Assembly: GCA_024752435.1 (NCBI GenBank) | Contig: CP103025.1 | Coordinates: forward strand, 2,232,001-2,296,000 | DNA length: 64,000 nt | Direction: 5' to 3' | Origin: Allantophomopsis cytisporea | Taxonomy: Eukaryota > Ascomycota > Leotiomycetes > Phacidiales > Phacidiaceae | In this document: in pieces, positions 20,786 to 33,700 of the stretch | Layout: each line of letters opens with the position of its first letter | How positions within the stretch are numbered: position 1 is the first letter of the stretch | Notes under the pieces: model-generated | The model's input: the letters and a program-made list of their open reading frames with translations, nothing else | Told to the model about the DNA's origin: nothing | Databases searched by the model: none | Translations under genes and position numbers: made by a program

Positions 20786-23700
20786 ATGCCTATTCCGTAT
20801 GGTGTTGGTGTCGGCGATTTCATTGCAGGTATCGAAAAGATAATTGAAATAGTGAAGGCATGCCAGGATGTTGGCGGAGCCTCCGACGCATACCGGTCAC
20901 TGAGCAATGATCTCAAAAACTTCGGTGTGATTCTGGAGAGCCTCAAGCAGCAGGCCAGTGGCCGAAGTGCAGAACCTCAAGTTTACCGCAAGGAAATCAT
21001 GGATATGGTCGAGTCTTGCGAGAACCTTGCTGCAAGGTTTCGCGAGAAACTCAATCCCTATGAAAAGAGGCTTGGTGATGATGGCGGTCGTTCTACCACA
21101 AATCTTACCAAGTGGAAGATTGTCAGAGTGCGAGAGTTAAGTAAGAAAGCGCAATTTGCCCTGCTTATGCCCGATGAGATCCATGCCTTTCGCCAAGAGT
21201 TCTTCTTGAAGATCCAGAACTTGCATCTCCTTGTCACGTCCTCGCTCAAGTAAGTTGGAGATATGTTATTATTTGCATTACTAACACAATGAAGTACTTC
21301 ACTGGTGATTCAACTTCGGACGACAACGGAGATCCGGAAAGTTCTTTCTAATATGGAGATTGATCTCGGTGAAAGTCGATCAGAGACTAGAGACTTAAGT
21401 CAACAAGTTGAAATGCGACAAGCTCTTATGCAAGAATCCCTTGTGCAGATTGTCCATGGTATGCAGAGAATAGAGCACTATATGGTTCCTTTGGAATCAT
21501 ATAGCCGGACCCCTTCAATTAACACAACTTCCAATCAGGACAGTGAGAAGAGTTGGAGCTCTCAAAAACTAGCCACAGTATCTCAACACAATCCAGACCA
21601 GTTATCCAATCGGGGTTTCGAGAGCCGAATTGCTGTCTTAAGGACCCCTTTGGGTTATTTCGAGTACAGTAAGACAGAGAAGATGATACTGGGCATGGAT
21701 GGTATAAAAGCTTGTGTGCCAAAGAACGGACGTGCCCTCCGATTCATCCCATCCCTGTGGTTCATGGCTTATGGCTTTGAGGTGTCGCATTTACCTTGCA
21801 TCACAAAAACTACAAGCTGGCAATACACACTGAAACGGCTTCGGATTCAGCTCTGTGATAACGAAGATGTGGTTCGCTGTCTAGGCCTGACACATGATAA
21901 TAATTGGCGGGGATATCGAGATTCGCTCAATAGCGTTTGGTTTTTCAACCCCGATCTATTTGATTATGGGAAAGCCCGAAAATATATCGAAAGTGGCAGA
22001 TTAGATCCATCAGATCTACTTGAATTCTCTCATAAAAATCATGTCACCATTTTTGAGACTGTAAGTTAAAGACAACACTTCCAAATATTTCGAAAATCTC
22101 GAGTCGCCTCGAAATACTATATTAGTCTTCTTACCATTTACTGACTTGCCTTTGTTTCACTGTAGATTTGTAAGATGGTTACCCCCGAGGGTATGGATCG
22201 CACTTCCTACAAAGAGTATTATGCCCGGCTATATGAGGCATTGAACCTGTTGATAGAGTTCCAAGAAGAACCACTGGAAAGTGATCTTCAAGGAACTCAG
22301 GTCTGGTACGATCAACCAAATGTCTTCCCAAACAACAAGGCTCTAACTTTGTTATCTTAGCTGGCTATGTCGTGAAGATATTGAGTTTTTCGATATTTAC
22401 GTTCAATACTCGCCGCGAAATTTATTTTTGAGTTCTGGGATTTCGAATCTTCAAGATAATACTTCTCTTGGTGAATCAGATTTCGTAAATCTTTTCAGAA
22501 GTTTTGCATCCATGGATTCCTCTGTAGTCTTTCAACGAGATTACATAAATCATGTTTCTCCGGATGATATCTCACGCTTCAGTAATGTAGAAGACTGCCT
22601 TCTGAGTCTTCTATGCAACTGCATGCCAGGATTCAAGGCTTCCTTTTCCGCACAGCTGGCTTCCTATGGCGCTACCAAAGTTGTTGTTTCATATTTCATG
22701 TCTCCGAAGCCCTTCGAGAGCGTCTGCAAAAAGCCCCGCGATACCAACTACCTACTTGATATCGTCAGTATTTACGGAACCTCGTCAATGCTAGAATTCT
22801 TGTCAAACACGAAGGTTGGGAGTTTTCTAGCATGCTACGCTAAGGACTCTTTATCGTCCTATTGTTTCAACTACGAGTTCTTTACCCTTTCTCCATCAAG
22901 CTTTGAACTCCTGAGTAGGCATGGCACGGCATTTCGGTCCCGCTATCAAGCTGTTTCAGCCCTTCGCACATATCTGATAGACTGCCCTAGCGAGCCTGGC
23001 AAATTTTCAAGACTGTTCGATCACTGCCAAATAACAAATCAACATTCTCTGCTCGCAGAGTTACTTTGTTCTTTTGTCGATCGTCTTCGAAGGGTCAGAA
23101 TGATAGACGAGATGGATTCGATAATTAAAAGTGCTATAGCTCAATGTTTTAGCACGAACGACTTGAATTACGAGCTTGTCATCAGCATCCTTTGTGCGCA
23201 TTCGTTAACCCAGCAAAGACTGGTGTCCAGAGTGTTTTTGGACGCTCTATTATTCCATGTCGATATCAACCAGAAAATCAACTATAACTTTATCGTATCT
23301 CCCTGTATCGATTTCGAGCCTTCGTTAGTCGATCTCATCACGTCGCATCTGTCCAATGACTTGACGTTGTTGACGTTAGCAGTCCTCTGCGGAGAAATCG
23401 GCGTCATCGAACATTTAATCCAAGCTGGTGCTCAAATTAACATAAATAGTTCCGATGGTACTTCAGCGCTTGATTTGGCATATCATCTCCTCAAACTCTC
23501 ACATCCGCGCCAGGTTCCCGAAATGAAGAAACAGCGCAAGGGTTCCGAGAACGGTGATCGATACATATTCTATACGCGATCTTCGCAGACCCTCCAGAAG
23601 GACTTAAAAATCTACGAGCTACTTAAAGAAACCGCGAAGGAGCAGAACATCAAAGGAACCCTCGAAGAGATTGAAAACTATACCTTGCAACGGAGTCGCC

Positions 23701-24029
23701 TATCTAGAATTTTCTCACCTCCTATGTACTTCCTCAAAGTTAATCCCACGGTAGCTCTGTGGGAAAACAAGTTTTGGAAAATTGTCTTACAATCACGATG
23801 CAAACTAAGCTTTACATACTATGGTGTCAATAAGCTTGTCCTCTCCGAGATTCTAGCGTTCCGCACCGCAGCTCTTTCGGTCTTTGTTATCTGTGTCGTC
23901 TATAATCTCTACATATCAGTGTGTGATATGAAAACTATTCACCTACCAAGATTCAGCCATACCCGACTCTTGCTATCGATTATAGTGGGCGTGGTTGCAA
24001 TAAGAGAGTTCTGGGGCCTTCATTCTTGA
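20786..24029 (+). CDS. NLR-like protein with STAND-type N-terminus, ankyrin remnants and C-terminal anchor, 4 exons
   Basis: Exons 20786-21249, 21295-22060, 22166-22305 and 22361-24029 join in phase to 1,012 residues; introns are 45, 105 and 55 bp. The N-terminus (PYGVGVGDFIAGIEKIIEIV, then a helical region of about 150 residues) resembles the fungal N-terminal domain found in front of NACHT/STAND receptors. No Walker A (GxxxxGKS/T) or other NTPase motif follows. Instead there is a middle region with conserved-looking segments (CREDIEFFDIYVQYSP), an ankyrin-like stretch at about residues 790-835 (LAVLCGEIGVIEHLIQAGAQ) and two hydrophobic segments near 954-978 and 993-1008. It may be a degenerate or NTPase-less member of the fungal self/non-self recognition families. 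Function unknown. Confidence 0.72.
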
Positions 24030-27000
24030 GACATTGCTACGATGCTTATATTTATCTTATTCCACTTTCCAGGATACAGAATTCGGTAATTGTGAAGTAG
24101 AGGTTTCATGGTGTAGGCGTCCTTCTTGATAGAGGTCGACTTGGGATTTGGTTCAAGATAGCATGGTGTTGACTCGATTGGGCCTCGACATGTTATGATA
24201 CGTGAGGATGGGCTTTAGGTACTCAGTTTTGGGCCTTGCGTAAAGGATCCTGCTAAGGAATTTATTTACATACGTTCACTACATATGTGCCCCAATTATA
24301 CCTTGCTACTCGTATAGTCGATATTGATATACATTGAAGGCAATGCCAGTTTAGAAAATCCAAATTTAAGGAAAAGTTATAGAGCTTCAGATGATCTATT
24401 ATTAAGTCATGGGTATATAAGAGTTTCCTTCCAAAGTTGTAGAGCAGCAAAGACCAAAGGGGATGAGTAAAGTTTCTCATAGTGCATGCCAAATATCAAG
24501 ACCAACCTACACACCAATATCAACAATTTCCGCTACAGAACCAAATCTGTGAAAGATTTTAGTAGAGACGCTTGATATTCAAGTCTCTGAAAGACGATTA
24601 CCTACCAATGTACAATACATGTTGAAGTGGTGCGCAAAGCTGCCTCTATCGCTAAGCGTCTTGATCCTGCTCACAGAATTTTCCATACTCTTCATCAAGT
24701 TCACAAATGACCGCTAAAAGCACATCATGGAAGGCTGAGTCGGGTTTAATACCGCCGCTTGCAAAGAAACCCAACTTCGACAGCTATATTGAGTTTACAG
24801 TCGCAATCGTGGCGGCACTAATACCATATCCACAGGTACTGCGGTCTCGCGCAAAAACCCCTAGTTATTGTTGCCTACATATTCAAGGTGGCGGAGCAGA
24901 ATGAGTTTGCTATATTCCTAGTCGACTATTGATAACTTTCGCTCACGATGAAGGCAATACTTGCTTTCTAAGTCCACAGAGAGGCCGGGGAGTCACAACG
25001 AGTATACTTAAAGGAGAATTGGTGATTATGTTGCGAATATATGGAATAGGTCAGGTCATTCAGGTTATTTTGGGGAAATGTCAGGGAAGAAAACCGATAT
25101 ACTATGTATGAATCTAGGAAACAAATACAGAAGACACCGATCCTAGGAGATGGTAAGTACAACATGCAATTTAGCATGAGATAGCAGTACTCATCATTAC
25201 TTAGCCTGCTGACATAACTCGACCATTGGGATAAGTAGTTTAGGGAAGGCTTTATGTAAAAGAAATAAAATGGATTGCTGAAATTAAAAGGAAACACGGC
25301 TTTGTAAGTCTAATGAGGAATCATTATCTTAAAGCCTACGTTGTTGAAGTGAATAAGGTCACAAAGGTAATCTAGAGATCATGACCCAGAAGATGCCAAA
25401 CCCAAGATAATCAGATAAACCGACTGATTCGTGGCATGATACTTCCAGCGGATCCCCATTCATATTAGAAGGCTGAGCCATGCAGAGACGCAGATTCCCC
25501 ACATGCCATACATGTCTCTCCAGCATGACACAAAGAACCTCCTAAGCCTTCGAGCATAAACTTATACCCGACAGCCTCGATGAACCTTAAGAGATATGAA
25601 GCATTTCGGCCGATGAGGACCTTCACCGGTAAGCCTCAGACATCAACTGGTGAATTGCCGAAGATAATCGGGGTTTACGGAGCGTTGTCTGCTGCCTGCG
25701 AAAGGAGATGTCGTCGACAACTTGAGTCACGTTGGTTGGTTCGTCGTTAAAGCCTCTTGGAGTCTTGGCTCTTAGCACTGCCCTGTTCGCCCGGCAAGAA
25801 GGGCATTCACATTCGGCACACCAATTGCAGGAGCCAAGGAGCGAGCTGCAGTATGGAGTATAGGACCGGGGGAGAAGGGTAGATGACGAGCAGATGGGTG
25901 ACTACAGCGGAGAGAACGGCTTGACGGAAGGAAGGGAGTGTTGTGTGCATAAAGTGTTTAACTGGAGAAGGGTGGCAGTCAATTCCTCTCGAGGGGATCA
26001 TAAGCAGGTGCATTGCTGAAGAATGATTGTTCCAGCTTCTGGGCTTCTGGTGTTATTTGGCACGTCGTGATCAGCATTACCTCTGAAGAGCAGAAACTAT
26101 TGACATAGATGGATTACTTACCCGGCTTCAAGGCGATGAATAACTTGAAAGGGGACCGATGTATGAAACATACATGATTCCTACACAACCAGTTCCTGTG
26201 CGCCACCACTTATGCCCCGGTATCAGTGGCAGCATCGAAGCTTCGGTACCCATGAATCGCTAATGTGGTTGGTGGCAGAATGTGGTTTCTACATGACAAA
26301 CACCAAATCGGCCGTCCACCTTGCTTCCATGCACAGAATCGTACTGGTAACGAATTGAATGGATACACTACTCGCCGTTTCGTGGACAGTTTATTATGCA
26401 TGAGCCTTTTTACGCCGTAGGATACGTAGATGTGATGGTGTATAAGCATGCGCAATAAGCCATGAGATGGAAGCAGTGATCCTTTTGCTCCGCCACAATT
26501 CATCACTACTCTTCAGCTACACCAGCATCAGAAATGTACGTTGATATGAACATCGTCAACATCGGACACGTTCTTGTTCTCTGAAGGATAAAATAGTAAT
26601 GGGGTTGTCAGCTTACCGGGCTCCACTGTTTAATGTAGCCGTAGCAATCAGCTACACCGACCAATTTGCTGGGCTTCGTTCGGTTGCTCGGAAATCTCCC
26701 AAATATGTAGACTGTACATTCTAATTTAATAGAATGGTAACCCCAATTACCCCAAGACATCTCGTATTTACAACATCTCAAGGTAGCTTCGTTGAAGTGA
26801 CAGGGGACGGACCGCAAGAGAGCAACATCTTGAGTTGTTTCTTAATTGCTACCCCACCATGTCATTCGTTGTCTAAGCCTCACCATTTTCGATGATCTTT
26901 CTGGCGTATTGATTGATTATCAATTATATGTCTGTAGGGACTGTGTCGATGATATTCTGTATCGACATGTCGGAATTAGCTGGACACACGATTGACAAAG

Positions 27001-27535
27001 TCCGACAGAAGAATGGGTTTCGGTGTTGCTTTAGCCAAGAGAGCCAAGGCGCTCGAGGGAAAAACCTAGCTGGAACATCAAACCACATAGGATACAAGTT
27101 TAGACGCGCTCGTGCTCTCCGACCTAACCTCCTCTCCTCCTGATTCTACAAATCCTACCATCTACATAACATTTTTCTCCACGAAAAGTCCGCATCGGGA
27201 GCTGCAGTAAATGGTAGTTGTTTTCACCTTCACTTATTCAGAATTGAAACGTCATTTCTTTGGCTTCAATTTCTATCTACCCTCTCTCTCGCTACCGGCC
27301 AGCTCGAATAACCTTACTCGTAATAAGGATAAGGTCGGTCCGCCCTTCTGGTGCTCCGCAACCCATTGTTGACGGTTTCACAGCCTTGCGTCGTTACCCT
27401 GATACAGTCAGCCGTTCTCCACCACAGCAACGCAATTGCACATCCTCGATTAAACAACACAACTACTCCTTCAACTACTTGCTATTATTGACTATTCCTG
27501 TGGGACAGTGTATCTGCGCTGCGAACTGTTTGGTT
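24030..27535. other. 3.5 kb without a convincing gene
   Basis: Only short frames with no recognisable motif and no coherent splice pattern. No transposon ends, tRNA or rRNA recognised. The last 300 bp before 27536 are pyrimidine-rich and probably promoter plus 5' leader of the ADAM gene. Confidence 0.5.
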
Positions 27536-30114
27536 ATGTATATATCGCGATGTATTGCAGCGACCTTTCTCGGCGCATGCGTCTTGCTTGGACAGACTTC
27601 AGGTGTGTATCCCTTGATCACATTGCGCCGAGTCTTTGTGTCACACCAAAAAGATCGGGCTGTTGCTATTTTTCTGTCAAAATGCTAGACAGTGATATCT
27701 GGAAGATCCACTGCAAAAAGCTACTTCAAATGAGCGTTTGCTAATAGCTATACCAGCTCATTCAACAAAGAGAGCGCCTTTAGATTATGTGACGAGTATT
27801 GACGATCCAGTCATTCATACGCCTTCGAATCGTGTTCATGCTTTGTCTTCTTTCGACATATCGTTTTATCTTCACAATAAACGACAACACATAAAACTCA
27901 TATTATCACCGAATCACGATGTCATAGCCGATGGGGCTACCGTCTCGTATCTGGATGCGGAAGGAAATTTGAGATATTCTGAAGAATTTGATCGTTTAGC
28001 ACATAAGGTTTTCAAGGGCGAGGCATATTTACAGCATTATGAAGGCGCTGAATGGACAAATGTTGGATGGGCTCGAGTCATGGTACACAAGGATGGGAAG
28101 AATCCGATATTTGAAGGGGCGTTCCGAGTTGATGGCGACCACCACAATATTCAAACGCGGACACATTATACACAAACGAAGCACTTGAACGATCCACGAA
28201 TAGAAGAGAAGGATGCTGAATATATGGTTGTCTGGCGAGATTCGGATATTGGACAAGAAACATATGGAGAACTTCGCAAGAGAAATTCAGCAGAACAGGA
28301 GACCCTCTGTTCGGCCCACGAACTTGATTTCAACTCGGATCCAAATCATCCGATCTATTCTGGCATGGCAAAAAGAGAAGAAGTGCCTTCCTTCAAGCCT
28401 TCAAAGTGGACTAGGAATCTCTTCGCGCGTCAGATTGATGGCACAACCACGGGTAACAGTGCTGGTGTGAACCTCACGACCACCATTGGGAACACCGACG
28501 GATGCCCCACGACTCGTAAAGTTGCACTCATTGGTGTGGCTACAGACTGCACATATACAGCTGATTTTGCGAATAGCTCAGAAGTACGCTCCAACATCGT
28601 CAATCAGATCAACTCTGCATCCACTCAGTACGAGTCCTCGTTCAATATCACTCTTGGTATCCAAAATTTGACCATCAGTGACGCTAATTGTCCAGCCACT
28701 GCACAGTCATCTGCACCATGGAACATAGGGTGTAGTGACAGTGTTACTATTCAAGATCGACTCTCTCTTTTCTCGGCTTGGCGTGGCGAGCGCAATGATT
28801 CAAATGCTTACTGGACACTTCTCAGTACCTGCAACACCGGATCAGCAGTAGGGTTGGCATGGCTAGGACAGGCTTGCGTAAATACTGCCTCCAACTCCAC
28901 CGACTCAGGAAGCACAGACACTGTTAGCAGTGCAAATGTCGTTGTTAGGACTTCAACCGAGTGGCAGGTCATTGCTCATGAGAGTGGACACACTTTTGGA
29001 GCAGTCCATGATTGCACCTCAACCACCTGTAGTGATGGCACTACTGTTGCATCTCAGCAGTGCTGTCCTCTGAGTGCTGACACTTGCGATGCCAACGGTG
29101 CATATATCATGAACCCTTCGACTTCTGATGGTATCACAAATTTCTCTCCTTGCAGCATTGGCAATATCTGCGCGGCTATTGGTCGGAACTCTGTCAAGAC
29201 GACGTGTTTGACATCCAACAGGGACGTTACTCTGATTACTGCTTCTCAGTGTGGAAATGGCATTGTGGAATCTGGTGAAGACTGTGACTGTGGTAGCGAA
29301 AGCGACTGCACAGGTAACGCTTGCTGCGACCCAAGCACTTGCAAGTTTACATCTGGTTCAGTGTGTGATCCAGGTAACGAAGACTGCTGTACATCAACCT
29401 GCCAATTTGCTGGGTCGAGCACAGTATGCAGAGCCAGCACTGGAACCTGTGACCCTGAGGAGACATGCTCGGGTGCAAGTGCCGGGTGCCCAACTAATGT
29501 CTATGCTGACGATGGTGCGTACCCTTCCATCCTTCTTGAAAATACCCCAACTAACATGAATAGGCACTTCTTGCGGAAATTCCACCTCCAATCTTGAATG
29601 TGCATCTGGCCAATGTACTTCACGCGATCTTCAATGTAAAACACTCATGGGATCTTACACACAAGGCAACGACACATATTCCTGCTCCGATTCCGGCTGC
29701 CAAGTGTCCTGCGGATCTCCAGAATTTGGCGCCAACACTTGTGCTCAAATGCAACAGAATTTTCTGGACGGCACGCCATGCCAAGCCGGTGGACGTTGTT
29801 CCAATGGTCAATGTCAGGGCGCCACGGTCGGTAAGGAGATTGAGTCATGGTTCGACAAGAATCGGACACTGGTCATCTGCTTGGCATCTATTATTGGAGG
29901 CCTCCTAGTCATCGCCATCCTCTCTTGCTGTATCAATTCCTGTCGACGCAGAGCAATTGCGCGCAATGCGCCTAGATATCCGCCTCCTGGCTGGCAGGCG
30001 GGTCCAAGATCTATGCCACCTCAGATGATGGGCAGTAACGGTTTCCCAATTCAACATGTACCACCGCCCCCGCCATATATGGGGCAAAGGGCTCCACCTG
30101 TTAGATATGCTTAG
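27536..30114 (+). CDS. ADAM family metalloprotease (reprolysin-disintegrin), 3 exons
   Basis: Exons 27536-27602, 27757-29514 and 29564-30114 join in phase to 791 residues (introns 154 and 49 bp). Exon 1 supplies a signal peptide (YISRCIAATFLGACVLLGQ). A propeptide runs to about residue 230. The zinc site HESGHTFGAVHD has His430, Glu431, His434 and His440, with a Met-turn (AYIMNPS) after it. The disintegrin module starts at CGNGIVESGEDCDCGSESDC and is followed by Cys-rich repeats. One membrane helix (LVICLASIIGGLLVIAILSC) and a short proline-rich cytosolic tail (PPPPPYMGQRAPP) complete a type I topology. The closest known fungal class is ADM-B of aspergilli; role in shedding or processing surface proteins is inferred. 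All catalytic residues are intact. Confidence 0.92.
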
Positions 30115-30737
30115 GTTGGATTTGGATCTTCTTTCTTTGGATGCGGCATGGTTGGAGTTTGACCTTAACTGGTGCTGGGTGTCTTATATATTTAATTTAT
30201 GATTTTTATGACGTACAGGAACTTTCTGATACATGAAGTGACAACGGATTGCTGATAAATCAAGTGATAATTTCTTTGGTTTGCGTGTATTGGTTTTCCG
30301 TTGCATGACTGCGATGTGGACGTTCTGGCTTGCGAGGTGTCACGATACTAGCGCTCACGCCTCGAAGAAAGCTGGAAATGCACTATTGAGAAGATGTCCT
30401 GCTAGTATAATCGCTCGTCAATCTTCAGTGTTTCGAAGACGGACTGGTAGCCGTGATCTTGCTCGCTATAGGGTGATTTCTGACATTGGCAGCTACTGGG
30501 GGCTGAAAATCGCAGTCACCTGGTAGCTGATGTCAAGCCCCAACATACATATGAGCGGTCAAAACTCTCAGTATACCACTGCAAATATTAGCACTGAACT
30601 GCCAGTCACTAGAAGTCTGAGTCTTGTTGTACTGATCTCTTGCACTTATAACAAATATATCACAGACCTTTCAACATCTAGTTAAATTGAGGCTCAAAGT
30701 GTTGCCTACATTGTCTGGCACGTATTTCTGTGATAAA
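30115..30737. other. Convergent intergenic spacer
   Basis: 3' regions of the ADAM gene and of the ubiquitin/CorA-like gene. The open frame at 30281-30526 shows no motif. Confidence 0.5.
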
Positions 30738-33700
30738 TCACACCAGGGAATCATTTCTCTTACGTCTTCTTCTAATTGCTTTCATGTTCCCATCATCATC
30801 CTCGTCAGCTCCATCGAATTCTGCTGACACCCCAGATGTAGTCGATGATGAATCTCTTTCGCTCCTCCACACCTCTATCTTATCTGGGTCAAATATCCTA
30901 CCTTGTTCAAAAAGACGGTCGAATCTGGTATGTTTTCCAATGAAGCCAAACATTGTCTTCGAGATAGCTATGGTGAAGTCACGATAGCCCTGATGGAATG
31001 CTAAGAGACACGATATCCCAATAACAAACGTGGATAACGGAACTGTAGCTCTCAGTCAGCACATCCCTACCAATCCTTCGCAAATAAATTTCTTACAAAT
31101 GTAGGCGAGTGTGATTCCAATTGGCATAACATCGCTGGGAATTTGCAGCAAGGAAAATATTGCAGCCAGCGAAGATAAAGGCAGCTATATGAATTTAGCA
31201 CACAAGCTTACTTGCCGAAAGCTTTGAAGCACCTACGAAAAGGATAGTGACAACGGTAAACTATAGAATATTAGCTGTCGGTAACTACCCAAGGTTTGGG
31301 ATGTTCATACGAGCATAATTGAGTATCCCTGTTGTGTTGACTCTTCTGCTTGTCTCGAAGCCTCCGCTGATAAGAGTCGTGTTGATCGTGCTTCTAATGC
31401 ATTTGCTTGCTTTTGCTTGAGATCAAGAAGCTGCACAACCTATTTATATCAATTTAAGTTCGGGTTAGACCATAGACTCCAGCACTCACATCCCGATAAG
31501 TGCGGTTGGAATCAGTTATGAGATCTCTAATTATCCTACATCTAGAATCCGACGCCGCCATTAATCTGTCCCTCCTTGCCTCTTGAGATCGGGTACGATA
31601 TCTTGGAAACGCTGAATCATGGCTGAATGATTCGTAAGAAGTTTCGCTCAACTCTGAACTGCGGCTGAATGATATGGACGAAGTTTCGCTCAGCGCTGCT
31701 CGACGCGAAGGATTAGGGTTGTTGCCGAGTTTGAATATGATGCTTTCTTGCTCTTTAGTGAAAAACTCTATCATGCTCAATTCGTCTATAATGTCCTGAA
31801 TTTCACGAAGGCAATCGGTTTCGTCATTGATGTTCAAGAGGCCATTAAGAAGCCTTTCTTGCTTCATTTGTGATGTTGCAAGAGCCTTTTTGCGGTGACG
31901 GGGTTGGCGAAGTTTCCGGGCATTCTCTTCGCGGCTATATTCATCCTGCATTTCTTTTGAAATTGCTTGGAACCCTTTGAAAAGCTTTGTTTGACGATCC
32001 ATCTGAAAATTGGTCAGAAAAAGAAGCACTGTAGACAGATTCGGATTTGTTCAACTTGCCACAACTCCTATCGATCGCTGGAATGCCTCCATGAAATTGA
32101 CCTCATCGTCAGGAGCTTTTCCACGGAAGACTACGCTCTTAGCACAATGATCAACTATAACCGTGGCCAGATCATATCCTGTTCTAATTGATTTTCTATT
32201 TTTACTCTTCGAAAGCCAGTCAGTTATCCGCGATCGAAGTTGTGATGGCTCTTTTGCAACAGTGCTATCACTTGCAGCTACCCCTGTACGATCTGGAAAA
32301 CACGTTACAACGATATCTTTGCATAAATTAGTTCATTGACGCAACACATTTGAATTGATGACCTTACCACCCCCTAGTACCCAAAGCCAGCATTGGTCGA
32401 CCATGAGCATCATCGGGGACACAGCTCCTCTTGTGTATCGGTAGACCACTTGATCACTATCGCGCTCTTCAGTATTCAACTTAGGGTAATACGCTTGATC
32501 GAGAGTTCGTCGCAAGTGGAGGGTCTGATCATATCTTAGATATCGTCTGAAGAGTTTCTCATGAAGGGAACATGGTAGATTCAGAATTTCAGAAGTACTG
32601 GGGTATATATCTTCTCTTTTCCACTTCTGTATATCCTCAACAATTCCTCGGTTCCGTTGGAAGGCTTCATGTTTCTCCCATTGTAGATGTGGCATCTATA
32701 AGAAATGAGTTTCCATGTAAAGTAGTGTTGACAGTCATAACTTACAAAAAGCACAAAATTGTCCAGATACCCTTCGAGGGGAATACTCCAATCGAATTCT
32801 AGTTCTTATTATTGGATACGCATAGTATACTGAGATATTTCTCACCAGTGAAGCTCTCTTCCATCAGGCTATCCATATACCGAGGTTGCGAGAATATGGA
32901 ACCGCTATTCAGCTGATCCCCCCAAAGATCTGGTTGCAGTATCGTATCTCTCCAGAGACCGGACAACTCTTGTCGCTCAGGACCCTCTATCTTTAACGCA
33001 ATGGCTCGTTCCATTTGGAAGAATAGACGCTGGAACTTGTAAGATCTCCTAAATAATACAATTCTCGCTCTTCATCTTACTTACCTCAACCCAGTCCATG
33101 TTCGTAGCTGGTAAATGAATCCAGCACACAGGTTTATCATCACGAAGTAGTATCTCTTCAAAATACTTACCGTATAGGACATCATCCACTGTCACGTCGC
33201 TTCTAGTGTACTGAGGCCATGGTAAATTCTGAAAAACTGTCGCTTGCACCTGTCGTAAAAGTTTTCTGTCGGGATGTTCGTAGTCGAGATCATCATCTAT
33301 CTGGTCATACAGGTCTGCTGGTTCTCCGGGATGAGAAACCTCTGTATGCTCTGCCTGATTGAGAGTTTCTCTGCGAATATCATTAAGACTAAGACTTCGT
33401 ATACGCGATGCTGGAGACTCTATAAGTTTCCCGGTTGTGTGAGATGTAAGCGGGCCTGATGCAGAAGACATCTTTCGAGGTTGAATCCGAGTCATCCTAA
33501 GTACGATGTGGAGCGTCGATTCATTTTGGATATTGAATTGCGACAAACTAATATCATCTCTAAGCCTTTTGCCTGCAAAGATTAGGATTTGGTGATCCGG
33601 AGAAAAACCTTCTTGTTTTGAAAGCTTCTCTTTTACTTCTCTGATTGTATCATGCTTTTGGACCTCAAGCTTGTTAATAGCACGGTACACTGGTTTGATA

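Noticed and set aside
24030..27500. Possible transposon remains in the gene-poor stretch
   Set aside because: No terminal repeats, no reverse transcriptase or transposase motifs, and no strong AT skew typical of RIP were seen by eye.
27260..27535. Upstream extension of the ADAM frame
   Set aside because: The frame is open but the ATG at 27536 gives a clean signal peptide; the preceding sequence is low-complexity leader.
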